Below, one piece after another: positions 6,981-14,664 of a stretch of 17,875 nucleotides of DNA. The DNA is from Oscillospiraceae bacterium (GTDB lineage: Bacteria; Bacillota; Clostridia; Oscillospirales; Oscillospiraceae), in assembly GCA_020025615.1 (NCBI GenBank), contig JAHHRT010000023.1:1-17875 (forward strand). The letters are read 5' to 3'. The notes under the pieces were generated by a model. That model searched no databases and was not told the DNA's origin. It saw only the letters and a list, made by a program, of their open reading frames with translations. The position numbers and the translations under genes were made by a program. Each line of letters opens with the position of its first letter. Position 1 is the stretch's first letter.

Positions 6981-8963
6981 ATGAAAAAGTTCCTGGCAAT
7001 GCTGCTGGCTCTCACCATGGTTCTTGCTATGGCTGCCTGCGGCGAAAAACCCGCCGAGACTCCCGCTGCTACCGGCGCTGCTTCCACTGAAGCTGCTCCC
7101 GCTGCCGCTGCTGGATCTCATGAGAACAAGCTCATCCTGGGCGACTCCACAGAAGTCACCGGCGACTTCACCGGCGGTCTGATGACCAACGGCAGCACCG
7201 ACATGCTGGTCAACTGGCTGGTAAACGACTATGGCACCATGGTCACCGACCGGGGCGGCGTGTATGTGGAAAACCCCACCGTTCTGAAGGAGTGGAGCCG
7301 CACCGATAACGAAGACGGTTCTGCTACTTACACCATCACCATCAACGAAGGCCTGACCTACAACAACGGCGAGCCCATCACTGCTAAGGACTATGCTTTC
7401 AAGCAGATGCTGGTCTGCACTCCTTTTGCTTCTAAGCTGAGCTTCGTGACCTCCGCTATGGATGTCCTGGTTGGCGGCATGGCAGCTTACAAGGGCGAGA
7501 CCCCTGTACTGTCCGGCCTGCACCTCATCGATGACTACACCCTGAGCATCGATATCACCAAGGATTTCGCTAAGTACTACTACGCAGATACCTACGCTGC
7601 TCTGACTCCCTGGAACGCAGAGTTCTGGCTGGGCGAGGGCTACTCCGTTGCTGATGACGGCGAGGGCTGCTACATCACTCTGAACGGTGAGAAGATCACC
7701 CTCCAGGGCGGCGGCGATGCTGAGGCTACCTTCCGTAAGGCAATGTCCGCTTCCAACGGCTTTGTCTCCGCTGGTCCTTACAGCATCACCAAGTATGATC
7801 CTGCTACCTCTCAGGTTATCCTGGACATCAACCCCAACTACGCTGGTAACTTCGAAGGCCAGAAGCCTTCCATCCAGACCCTGGTCATTGTCCGTGCTGA
7901 GAAGGCTACCTGGGCTGACCAGCTGAAGACCGGCGGCATCGATATGTATGCTAACATCACCGATGGCGACGACATCAACACCCTGCTGGACATGATCGAC
8001 AACGGTGCCGAGTTCACCGCTCTCAAGTTTGACCGCGCCGGTTACGGCAAGCTGCAGTTCCTGTGCGACGTTGGCCCCACTCAGTTTGTTGAGGTTCGTC
8101 ACGCAATTGCTCAGCTGCTGAACCGTGAAGAGTTCGTTAACACCTTCTGCCAGGGCTACGGCTCCGTCCTGAATGCTCCTTACGCAACTGCAATGCAGAT
8201 GTACATGGACTCCAAGGACTTCCTGGCTGACAATCTGGCTGCTTACCCCTATGACGTTGACGCTGCTAACGAGGAGCTCACCAAGGGCGGCTGGACTCTG
8301 AACGAGAAGGGTGAGGAGTGGACCACCGGCTCCGGCCTGCGTTACAAGGATGTTACCTCCCTGGATGTCAACAAGGATGGCTGCATCGACGTTGCCGGCA
8401 AGAAGCTGATGCCTCTGCAGATCCAGTGGTACTCCACCGAAGGCAACCCCGTTTCCGACCTGCTGGCTATCATGCTGGCTAACTCCGAGCCTGTTAAGAG
8501 CTCCGGTATGGAGATTGTCCAGACCGTCGGCGACTGGGACGGCCTGCTGAGTGCTCTGTATCATCAGGACTCCGACGGTAATAAGATTCCTGCTGAGTTT
8601 GGCATGCTCAACCTGGCTACCGGCTTCAACAGCTCTCTGTTTGACTTCGCTTACAACTGGACCGATGATCCTGAGAAGGTTGCTCTTGGCTACAACGGCA
8701 ACTACCTGTACGATATGGGCGAGGGCGGCCTGGATGACCTGTCCATGCGCATGGTCTACGACGTAGAGCCCGGCGACTACGATTCTTACCTGGATCTGTG
8801 GCAGCAGTACATTGTCCGCTGGAACCAGATGCTGCCTGACCTGCCTCTGTACAGCAATATCTACGTTACCGCAGTTCCTACTTGGGTTGAGGGTTACGAG
8901 CAGTCCTCCTTCTGGGACTTCCGTGATGCAATCCTCTACGCATCTATTCCCGGCGCAAAGTAA
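6981..8963 (+). CDS. oppA: Oligopeptide/dipeptide-type ABC transporter substrate-binding lipoprotein
   Basis: The 660-residue protein starts with a lipoprotein signal, MKKFLAMLLALTMVLAMAAC, Cys 20 being the lipid site, then an Ala/Pro/Thr linker to about residue 46. The rest has the SBP_bac_5 (OppA/DppA) pattern: LVNDYGTMV and VLKEWSRTDNEDGSATYTITI near the front, LTYNNGEPITAKDYAF, GFVSAGPYSITKYDPATSQVILDINPNY in the centre, and EVRHAIAQLLNREEF later. It is longer than the usual 520-600 residues. Residues 462-470 read DVNKDGCID, an EF-hand-like calcium loop. AAAGGAGG (6965-6972) is 8 nt from the ATG. Codons are strongly biased to GCT, GTT and TCC, suggesting high expression. The ligand may be peptides, but nickel or other solutes cannot be excluded for this family. 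It is followed by a hairpin terminator before oppB. Confidence 0.92.
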   Translation: MKKFLAMLLALTMVLAMAACGEKPAETPAATGAASTEAAPAAAAGSHENKLILGDSTEVTGDFTGGLMTNGSTDMLVNWLVNDYGTMVTDRGGVYVENPTVLKEWSRTDNEDGSATYTITINEGLTYNNGEPITAKDYAFKQMLVCTPFASKLSFVTSAMDVLVGGMAAYKGETPVLSGLHLIDDYTLSIDITKDFAKYYYADTYAALTPWNAEFWLGEGYSVADDGEGCYITLNGEKITLQGGGDAEATFRKAMSASNGFVSAGPYSITKYDPATSQVILDINPNYAGNFEGQKPSIQTLVIVRAEKATWADQLKTGGIDMYANITDGDDINTLLDMIDNGAEFTALKFDRAGYGKLQFLCDVGPTQFVEVRHAIAQLLNREEFVNTFCQGYGSVLNAPYATAMQMYMDSKDFLADNLAAYPYDVDAANEELTKGGWTLNEKGEEWTTGSGLRYKDVTSLDVNKDGCIDVAGKKLMPLQIQWYSTEGNPVSDLLAIMLANSEPVKSSGMEIVQTVGDWDGLLSALYHQDSDGNKIPAEFGMLNLATGFNSSLFDFAYNWTDDPEKVALGYNGNYLYDMGEGGLDDLSMRMVYDVEPGDYDSYLDLWQQYIVRWNQMLPDLPLYSNIYVTAVPTWVEGYEQSSFWDFRDAILYASIPGAK

Positions 8964-9003
8964 GAAAAACAGCTTGCTGATTTCTGAACCTGCATAAACC
9001 CGG

Positions 9004-9036
9004 ATGGGGACGGGCACACTTGTCCGTCCCCATTTT
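9004..9036 (+). terminator. Attenuating terminator between oppA and oppB
   Basis: A 13-bp stem (9004-9016 with 9021-9033, one G-T pair) with loop CACT is followed by TTTT at 9033-9036. It lies 40 nt after the oppA stop. As no strong promoter precedes oppB, partial read-through is the likely way to give much binding protein and less transporter. Confidence 0.75.
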
Positions 9037-9038
9037 CG

Positions 9039-9110
9039 TACCGCAGGTGTTTCGGCGGCTGCTGCGACAGCTGCGGTATGAAAATGGGAAGATCCCATCG
9101 TCGCGAAACA
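9039..9110 (+). other. Structured spacer upstream of oppB
   Basis: TACCGCAG (9039-9046) is the exact inverse of CTGCGGTA (9071-9078), TGTTTCG (9048-9054) pairs with CGAAACA (9104-9110), and ATGGGAAGATCCCAT forms a small stem near 9084-9098. The first two pairings cannot all nest, so alternative folds are possible. No coding frame with a ribosome binding site covers it. Confidence 0.45.
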
Positions 9111-9179
9111 TCCCTGCAATCCGGTTCGGGCCGTTCCTGGTTCGAGCCGTATTATACCGATTTACGAAAGGTGATCGAT

Positions 9180-10199
9180 ATGTCAAAATACATCCTTAAA
9201 AGACTTGCGTACATCGTGGTGGTATTCTTTGTCACCTCTTTCCTGATGTTCAGCCTGTTCAGCCTTATCCCTTCTGATCCTGCTAAGAATCAGCTGGAAG
9301 GTGTCAAAAAGAATTTAAAACCCGAAGTATACTCTCAGATGTATCAGGATCTTCGCGAGAAAATGGGTTTGGATGATCCGATTGTGGTTCGTTATGCCCG
9401 TTGGATGGGCTTTATGCCCGATAAGATGTCCGGAGAGTTTGATGGCATCCTCCAGGGTAACTTCGGCTATTCTCTGCTGCGGCAGAAGCCTTGTATTGAT
9501 GTTGTGAAGGTTCCTATGCAGAATACCATTCTGCTGAACATCTTTTCTACCATTCTGACCCTTCTGGTCACCATCCCGCTGGGTATCTGGTGTGCCGTAC
9601 ATAAGGGCAGTAAGCTGGACCAGGGTGTCCAGGCCTTTACCATTCTGGGCTACTCTCTGCCTCAGTACATCATTGCACTGGTCTTTATTTTTGTCTTCGC
9701 AGTGCTGCTGCGTTGGTTCCCTGTCTACGGCGCAGCTACCCCCGGCAGCACCTATACCGGCTTCCGGGAATTCATGGACCGCCTGTATTACATGGCCCTG
9801 CCTATCCTGGTTGGCCTCTTCGGTGCCCTTGGCGGCATGAGCCGTTATGTCCGTGCCTCCATGATTGATGCCCTGTCTATGGACTGCATCCGTACCGCCC
9901 GTGCAAAGGGTGTTAAGGAGCGCGTGGTCATCTACTCTCATGCATGGCGGAATGCCCTGCTGCCCGTCATCACCTCCATCATCGGCTGGTTCCTGAGCGT
10001 GTTCTCCGGTTCCGTTATTCTGGAGAATGTCTTCGGCCTGAACGGTATGGGCTCCCTTTACATCAAGGCTCTGAACGGCCGCGATGCACAGCTGTGCCTG
10101 GCAATTCAGATGTTCTATACAGTCGTGGCTCTGCTGGGCAACCTGATTACAGACCTGGCCTACGGCTTCGTGGATCCTCGTATCCGCGTCAATAAGTAA
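9180..10199 (+). CDS. oppB: Oligopeptide/dipeptide-type ABC transporter permease, OppB family
   Basis: A 339-residue permease of normal family size. TM1 is at about 9-30 (LAYIVVVFFVTSFLMFSLFSLIP), followed by the extracellular loop carrying MGLDDPIVVRYARWM and LQGNFGYSLL, both typical of OppB/DppB. The binding-protein-dependent transport domain covers about 115-335. Its EAA loop DCIRTARAKGVKERVVIYS followed by HAWRNALLPV (235-263) is close to consensus, as is the late ENVFGLNGMGSL. ATG 9180 is preceded by AAAGGTG (9167-9173) at 6 nt; an upstream in-frame ATG at 9078 has no ribosome binding site and adds a non-family N-terminus. The stop overlaps the ribosome binding site of oppC. It pairs with OppC to form the pore. 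Confidence 0.94.
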   Translation: MSKYILKRLAYIVVVFFVTSFLMFSLFSLIPSDPAKNQLEGVKKNLKPEVYSQMYQDLREKMGLDDPIVVRYARWMGFMPDKMSGEFDGILQGNFGYSLLRQKPCIDVVKVPMQNTILLNIFSTILTLLVTIPLGIWCAVHKGSKLDQGVQAFTILGYSLPQYIIALVFIFVFAVLLRWFPVYGAATPGSTYTGFREFMDRLYYMALPILVGLFGALGGMSRYVRASMIDALSMDCIRTARAKGVKERVVIYSHAWRNALLPVITSIIGWFLSVFSGSVILENVFGLNGMGSLYIKALNGRDAQLCLAIQMFYTVVALLGNLITDLAYGFVDPRIRVNK

Positions 10200-10211
10200 G
10201 GAGGTGCCAAA

Positions 10212-12119
10212 ATGGCGAAAGAAAAAAAGACTTCCACCCTTGGCGATGCCTTGCGCCGTATGCTCGGAATTAAGCCCAAGAAGCAGCTGAATTTCGAGGA
10301 AGAAGAGGCACTTCAGAGCCCCACCAAGGTTATCGTAAATAACTTTTTCCATCGTCCCACCGCTGTGTTCGGACTGGTGGTATTTGTCGCAATTTTCCTG
10401 TTTGTTATGGTGGGCCCTCATTTTATGCCCATCGATCTGGGTCACTCTGACTCCAACCTGGCAAACATTGCCCCCGGCTACAGCATGATGAAGGTTCCCA
10501 AGCGGATGATCAAAGAGGGAATTGAAGATATCACTGCCGGTCAGACCTACGGCATTGGCCTGTCCCAGGCCGGTAAGATTTACACCTGGGGCAACACCAA
10601 GGTTTCTAACACCATCGACCTCAAGAATGTTCCCCATGAGCTTACTACCGGTGAGGTGAAGGTCGCGCACATGGCAGCCGGCAATGACCATGCTGTTGCT
10701 GTGGACGAAGACAACAACTTCTATTTCTGGGGCAACGACCGTCTGGGTCAGTTTAACTATGAGTCTAATTCAGAACTCAACCGTGCTCTGATGCTGGGCA
10801 ACCTGGAAATCAAGCAGATGGAAGCAGGCAACCAGTATACCGCCATCCTGGATACCAAGGGTAATGTGTATCTGTGGGGCAATGCCTCCACCGTTGACCT
10901 GGACTGCCGTCAGGCAGAGCGGGAAGTGGAGGGCATGACCTACAAGCCCCGTAAGTTCCAGGGCCACATTGAAAAGATTGCTGCTTCCAGCAATGCCTAC
11001 ATTGCGCTTCTGGATGACGGCACCGTTGCTTACACCGGCCTGCAGAAGGAAGCACCTCTGAATGTGAACCTGCCTCTGGCACTGAAGGACGGCTCCGTCA
11101 AGGTTGTGGATATCGCTGCATCTTCTCAGAACGTTGCCGCTGTGGACAGCACCGGTAAGGTCTGGGTCTGGGGCGTTGCCACCCACGGCGAAAAGAACGT
11201 TCCCGAAATGCCTTCCAAGCCTGTTAAGCTGTACGGTGGACGTTTCCACTATACCGCACTTCTGGAGAACGGCGACGTTGTCTCCTGGGGCGACAATATG
11301 TACGGTCAGTCTGAGGTTCCCGCATCCGTGGAAAAGGCTGAGATTGTTGACCTCTTCTCCGGCGGTTATCAGAACTACGCCATCACTGCTGACGGCGATG
11401 TGGAAACCTGGGGCCTCAAGGGCTTCGTCTGCGGCACCGACGAGCAGGGCCGTGATGTTCTTTCCCGAATTGTGAACGGTGGTAAGACCACCATGACCGT
11501 CGGCGGTATCGCCGTGGTTATCTCCACCATCATCGGTGTTCTGCTGGGCGGCCTGGCTGGCTACTTCGGCGGCAAGATCGATATGTTCCTCAGCCGTATT
11601 GCCGAGATCATCGGCGGTATGCCCTTCCTGCCCTTCGCTCTGATTCTGTCTGCCATCATCCCCAAGGATGTTTCCGTTACCACAAAGATGTATATCATCA
11701 TGGTGGTTCTCGGTGTCCTCAGCTGGGTTGGCATTTTCCGTCTGGTTCGTGCTCAGATTCTCAGCCAGCGTGAGCAGGAGTATGTCACTGCTGCAAAGGC
11801 ACTGGGTGTTCGTGAGGGAACCATCCTGCGCAAGCACATCATCCCCAATGTTATGAGCGTTCTGCTGGTGTCCATCACCCTGGATTTCGCAACCTGTATG
11901 CTGACAGAGTCCACTCTGTCCTACCTGGGCTTTGGTATCACCGCTCCCACCCCCACCTGGGGCAATATGCTCAATACCTGTAATGATTCCATTGTTATCC
12001 AGCAGTTCTGGTGGCGCTGGGTCTTCCCTGCGGCGATCTTCGGCCTGTGTACCGTTTGCATCAACCTGATCGGTGACGGTCTCCGCGATGCAATGGACCC
12101 CAAGAGCAACGGACGCTAA
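10212..12119 (+). CDS. oppC: OppC-family ABC permease with an inserted seven-repeat RCC1 beta-propeller
   Basis: At 635 residues this is about twice the usual OppC length (around 300). Residues 1-50 are a charged cytoplasmic tail and TM1 is about 51-68. Residues about 75-98 are the normal extracellular start. Residues about 100-402 are seven RCC1-like repeats, each with an AGxxY/H...D-GxVYxWG pattern. The permease then resumes with GTDEQGRDVLSRIVNGGKTT (408-427), five more helices, and the EAA loop EQEYVTAAKALGVREGTILR plus KHIIPNVMS (521-549). TM1 leads outward, so the propeller should be extracytoplasmic. The open frame is continuous across both joints, with uniform codon use, so it is not an assembly or frameshift effect. 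AAGGAGG (10198-10204) overlaps the oppB stop, 7 nt before ATG. It should form the pore with OppB; the propeller role is unknown. Confidence 0.93.
   Translation: MAKEKKTSTLGDALRRMLGIKPKKQLNFEEEEALQSPTKVIVNNFFHRPTAVFGLVVFVAIFLFVMVGPHFMPIDLGHSDSNLANIAPGYSMMKVPKRMIKEGIEDITAGQTYGIGLSQAGKIYTWGNTKVSNTIDLKNVPHELTTGEVKVAHMAAGNDHAVAVDEDNNFYFWGNDRLGQFNYESNSELNRALMLGNLEIKQMEAGNQYTAILDTKGNVYLWGNASTVDLDCRQAEREVEGMTYKPRKFQGHIEKIAASSNAYIALLDDGTVAYTGLQKEAPLNVNLPLALKDGSVKVVDIAASSQNVAAVDSTGKVWVWGVATHGEKNVPEMPSKPVKLYGGRFHYTALLENGDVVSWGDNMYGQSEVPASVEKAEIVDLFSGGYQNYAITADGDVETWGLKGFVCGTDEQGRDVLSRIVNGGKTTMTVGGIAVVISTIIGVLLGGLAGYFGGKIDMFLSRIAEIIGGMPFLPFALILSAIIPKDVSVTTKMYIIMVVLGVLSWVGIFRLVRAQILSQREQEYVTAAKALGVREGTILRKHIIPNVMSVLLVSITLDFATCMLTESTLSYLGFGITAPTPTWGNMLNTCNDSIVIQQFWWRWVFPAAIFGLCTVCINLIGDGLRDAMDPKSNGR
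10509..11417 (+). other. RCC1-like seven-bladed propeller insert within OppC (residues ~100-402)
   Basis: The seven units are near residues 104-128, 149-175, 198-224, 252-277, 296-321, 336-361 and 376-402. Their ends read YTWGN, YFWGN, YLWGN, AYTGL, WVWGV, VSWGD and ETWGL, so unit 4 has lost the Trp. Units are spaced 40-54 residues apart. RCC1/BLIP-II folds close with seven such blades, so the domain looks complete. In RCC1 (Ran exchange) and BLIP-II (beta-lactamase inhibition) this fold acts as a protein-binding surface. Confidence 0.88.
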
Positions 12120-12131
12120 GGAGGTAGTATT

Positions 12132-13124
12132 ATGGCATTACTCGAAACCAAAGATCTGCATACCTATTTCAAAACCCGCCGCGGCATTGTCAAGGCAGTC
12201 AACGGCGTTTCCTATTCCATCGATGCTGGCAAGACCCTGGGCATCGTCGGTGAGTCCGGCTCCGGTAAGTCCGTTTCCGCAATGAGTATCCTGAAGCTTC
12301 TGGACGGCAACGGCTACATCGAGTCCGGCGAGATTCTCTTTGACGGCAAGGACCTCACCAAGGTCTCCATGAACGAGATGTACGGTATTCGCGGCAACGC
12401 GATTTCCGTCATCTTCCAGGAGCCCATGACCGCCCTGAACCCCGTCTTTACCATTGAGCGTCAGCTCTCTGAGCCCTTTATCATCCACCGCGGCATGAAC
12501 AAGAAGCAGGCCGCTGCCGCTGCTGTGAAGATGCTGGCAGACGTTAAGATCCCCAACCCTGATGTCGTCGTCAAGCAGTATCCCCACCAGCTGTCCGGCG
12601 GTATGCGTCAGCGTGTAATGATCGCCATTGCACTGGCCTGTGAGCCCGAGCTGCTGATTGCAGACGAGCCCACCACCGCTCTGGACGTTACCATTCAGGC
12701 TCAGATTCTGCACCTTATGAACAACCTCAAGCGGGAACACGGCACTGCCATTATGTTCATCACCCACGACCTGGGTGTTATCAACCAGATGGCGGATGAT
12801 GTGGCTGTTATGTACTGCGGTCAGGTGGTGGAGCACGTCCCCGCCGAGACCCTGTTCCAGAACCAGTCCCAGTTCCTGCATCCCTACACCGAGGGCCTGC
12901 TGGCATCGGTTCCCCGTCTTGATACCGACGTAGATCGGCTGGACGCCATTCCCGGCGCCGTGCCCCATCCTCTGAACCTGCCCAAGGGCTGCAAGTTCGG
13001 CCCCCGCTGCAAGTACTGCACCAAGAAGTGCATGGAGGAAGAGCCTGAGCTGGTAGATGTGGGCGAGGGCCATCAGATCCGGTGCTTCTATCCCAACAAG
13101 GAGGTCCGCAATGGAAAAGAATGA
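12132..13124 (+). CDS. oppD: Oligopeptide/dipeptide-type ABC transporter ATP-binding protein, OppD family
   Basis: A 330-residue ATPase of normal size. Walker A is GESGSGKS (40-47), the Q-loop IFQEPMTALNPV (94-105), signature LSGGMRQR (154-161), Walker B LLIADEP (174-180) and the switch His 212 in THDLG. The C-terminal oligo_HPY region has LHPYTEGLLASVP (249-261) and a Cys cluster: C287, C293, C296, C300 and C318. Cysteines at these places ligate a [4Fe-4S] cluster in mycobacterial OppD, so a cluster here is plausible. AAGGAGG (12118-12124) overlaps the oppC stop and is 7 nt from ATG. The end overlaps oppF by 14 nt. With OppF it should form the ATPase pair; unlike OppF it carries no insertion, so the pair is asymmetric. 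Confidence 0.95.
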   Translation: MALLETKDLHTYFKTRRGIVKAVNGVSYSIDAGKTLGIVGESGSGKSVSAMSILKLLDGNGYIESGEILFDGKDLTKVSMNEMYGIRGNAISVIFQEPMTALNPVFTIERQLSEPFIIHRGMNKKQAAAAAVKMLADVKIPNPDVVVKQYPHQLSGGMRQRVMIAIALACEPELLIADEPTTALDVTIQAQILHLMNNLKREHGTAIMFITHDLGVINQMADDVAVMYCGQVVEHVPAETLFQNQSQFLHPYTEGLLASVPRLDTDVDRLDAIPGAVPHPLNLPKGCKFGPRCKYCTKKCMEEEPELVDVGEGHQIRCFYPNKEVRNGKE

Positions 13125-14652
13125 TAAAAAGCTTCTGCTTCAGATTTCCAATCTGAGACAGTATTTCCCTGTGGGAAAGGGCCAGTTTGTTAAGGCCAAC
13201 GACGGCATCTCCATTGATATTTACGAGGGCGAGACCTTCGGCCTGGTCGGTGAGTCCGGCTGCGGCAAGTCCACCCTGGGTCGTTCCATCCTTCAGCTGT
13301 ACAAGCAGACCGATGGACGGACCATGTACTTTGGACGCTCCATCGATGAGATTGCCCCTAAGTATGCTTATGATACCTTCCATAACCTTTCTTCCCGGCG
13401 TCATGCCATGAAGGAAGCACAGAAGAAGTATGAGGAGTTCCAGGAAAAGTACGACGCCATGAGCGAGAAGGAGCAGTATGCCGCTCACTCCGAGTTGGTG
13501 ACCCTCCGCAAGGAGGCACGGGATGCTGTTCTCGATATTACCACCCTCATCGGCGGTCTGATTGTTGCAGAGGATCTGAAGCCTGTTGAGGAGGTCTTCC
13601 TCAAGGAGTACGAGCAGTCCAAGCAGCTGCGCAAGGAAGTTGCCCGCCGTCAGGACATTCAGCTGGATGTGGACGACGCTGCTTATGCTCTGGAAAAGGC
13701 CAAGGAAGCCGGTAAGGACACCGCTTCTGTAAAGGCAAAGCTGGACAAGGCCAACGCAAAGATGGCCCAGTGCGAGCAGGACATCAGCGCCATTCGGGCA
13801 AAGATCGACAGCATCCACGCTGAGATTGATGTTCTCCGGGAACGCTGGTCCAGTCACCCTGACTATGCCGAGTATGAGGAGCATCACACCTCCGGCATTG
13901 ACCTGGCCCGTCTTACCTATGACGAAATGAGAAGCCTGCGCAGCGACCTGCAGCTGATCTTCCAGGACCCCTATTCCTCCCTGAACTCCCGTATGACCGT
14001 TGGTCAGATCATCGGCGAGGGCATGATTGCCCACAAGTATTTCCGCCGCAATGACGAGCGGATGAAGGAAGAAATCATTCGGGTTATGGAAGAATGCGGT
14101 CTGGCTCCTTACTTCCTGCACCGTTACCCCCATCAGTTCTCCGGCGGTCAGCGTCAGCGTATCGGCATTGCCCGTTCTCTGGCTCTGAGACCTAAGTTCG
14201 TTGTGTGTGACGAAGCAGTTTCTGCTCTGGACGTGTCCATTCAGGCCCAGATCATCAACCTGCTGCAGGACCTGAAGGAAAAGCAGAACCTCACCTACCT
14301 GTTCATTACCCATGACCTGTCTGTTGTCAAGTACATCTCCGATCGAATCGGTGTTATGTACCTGGGCAGCATGGTAGAAACGGCTCCTTCCGATGACATT
14401 TTCTCTCATCCTCTGCACCCCTACACCGAGGCTCTGATGAATGCCATCCCCACCACTGACGAGAAGCTGGAGAACGGCCCCGAGATTCTGGAAGGCGACA
14501 TTCCCAGCCCCGTCAATCCCCCCAAGGGCTGCAAGTTCCACACCCGCTGCAAGTACTGCACCGAGATTTGCACCCAGGTGGTTCCCCAGATGGAGGAGGT
14601 ACGGCCCAACCACTTCGTTGCCTGCCACCACATCCTGGAAAAGAACAAGTAA
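13111..14652 (+). CDS. oppF: OppF-family ABC ATPase with a large helical insertion between Walker A and Q-loop
   Basis: The protein has 513 residues, against about 320-330 for usual OppF. Walker A GESGCGKST is at 47-55, the Q-loop IFQDPYSSLNSRMTV at 283-297, signature FSGGQRQR at 343-350, Walker B FVVCDE at 363-368, and the switch His at 401. The C-terminal region has LHPYTEALMNAIP and the Cys cluster C474, C480, C483, C487, C505, as in OppD. Residues about 83-268 are extra: charged, helix-rich and with coiled-coil-like stretches (about 99-142 and 159-246). All catalytic residues are kept, so it should be an active ATPase. The ATG 13111 lies inside oppD and has AAGGAGG (13098-13104) at 6 nt; longer in-frame starts lack a ribosome binding site. 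Likely partner: OppD. Confidence 0.93.
   Translation: MEKNDKKLLLQISNLRQYFPVGKGQFVKANDGISIDIYEGETFGLVGESGCGKSTLGRSILQLYKQTDGRTMYFGRSIDEIAPKYAYDTFHNLSSRRHAMKEAQKKYEEFQEKYDAMSEKEQYAAHSELVTLRKEARDAVLDITTLIGGLIVAEDLKPVEEVFLKEYEQSKQLRKEVARRQDIQLDVDDAAYALEKAKEAGKDTASVKAKLDKANAKMAQCEQDISAIRAKIDSIHAEIDVLRERWSSHPDYAEYEEHHTSGIDLARLTYDEMRSLRSDLQLIFQDPYSSLNSRMTVGQIIGEGMIAHKYFRRNDERMKEEIIRVMEECGLAPYFLHRYPHQFSGGQRQRIGIARSLALRPKFVVCDEAVSALDVSIQAQIINLLQDLKEKQNLTYLFITHDLSVVKYISDRIGVMYLGSMVETAPSDDIFSHPLHPYTEALMNAIPTTDEKLENGPEILEGDIPSPVNPPKGCKFHTRCKYCTEICTQVVPQMEEVRPNHFVACHHILEKNK
13357..13914 (+). other. Helical/coiled-coil insert within OppF (residues ~83-268)
   Basis: This segment replaces the short normal link (GxIxFxGxDI to the Q-loop). 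It is rich in Lys, Glu, Ala, Asp and Arg, with few Pro or Gly. One short more hydrophobic piece, ITTLIGGLIV (143-152), sits between two long helices, as in a helical hairpin. Seven-residue hydrophobic spacing is visible near LDKANAKMAQCEQDISAIRA and KIDSIHAEIDVL. It lies on the cytoplasmic ATPase. Confidence 0.8.
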
Positions 14653-14664
14653 GGACTTCGCACT

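Noticed and set aside
6963..9119. Long minus-strand open frame (718 codons) opposite oppA
   Set aside because: It results from the strong codon bias of oppA; oppA has signal peptide, promoter and ribosome binding site, the antisense frame has none.
9136..9148. GGTTCGA, like a tRNA T-loop
   Set aside because: No matching acceptor, D or anticodon stems are present around it.
9078..9179. Upstream start for oppB adding 34 residues
   Set aside because: No ribosome binding site at 9078 and the extension is not OppB-like; AAAGGTG supports ATG 9180.
10212..12119. Idea that the RCC1 part and OppC are two genes fused by sequencing error
   Set aside because: The frame is open throughout, both joints fall at sensible domain borders, and codon use is the same across them.
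12808..14631. Long minus-strand open frame (607 codons) opposite oppF
   Set aside because: It is antisense to complete ATPase motifs and resembles no family.
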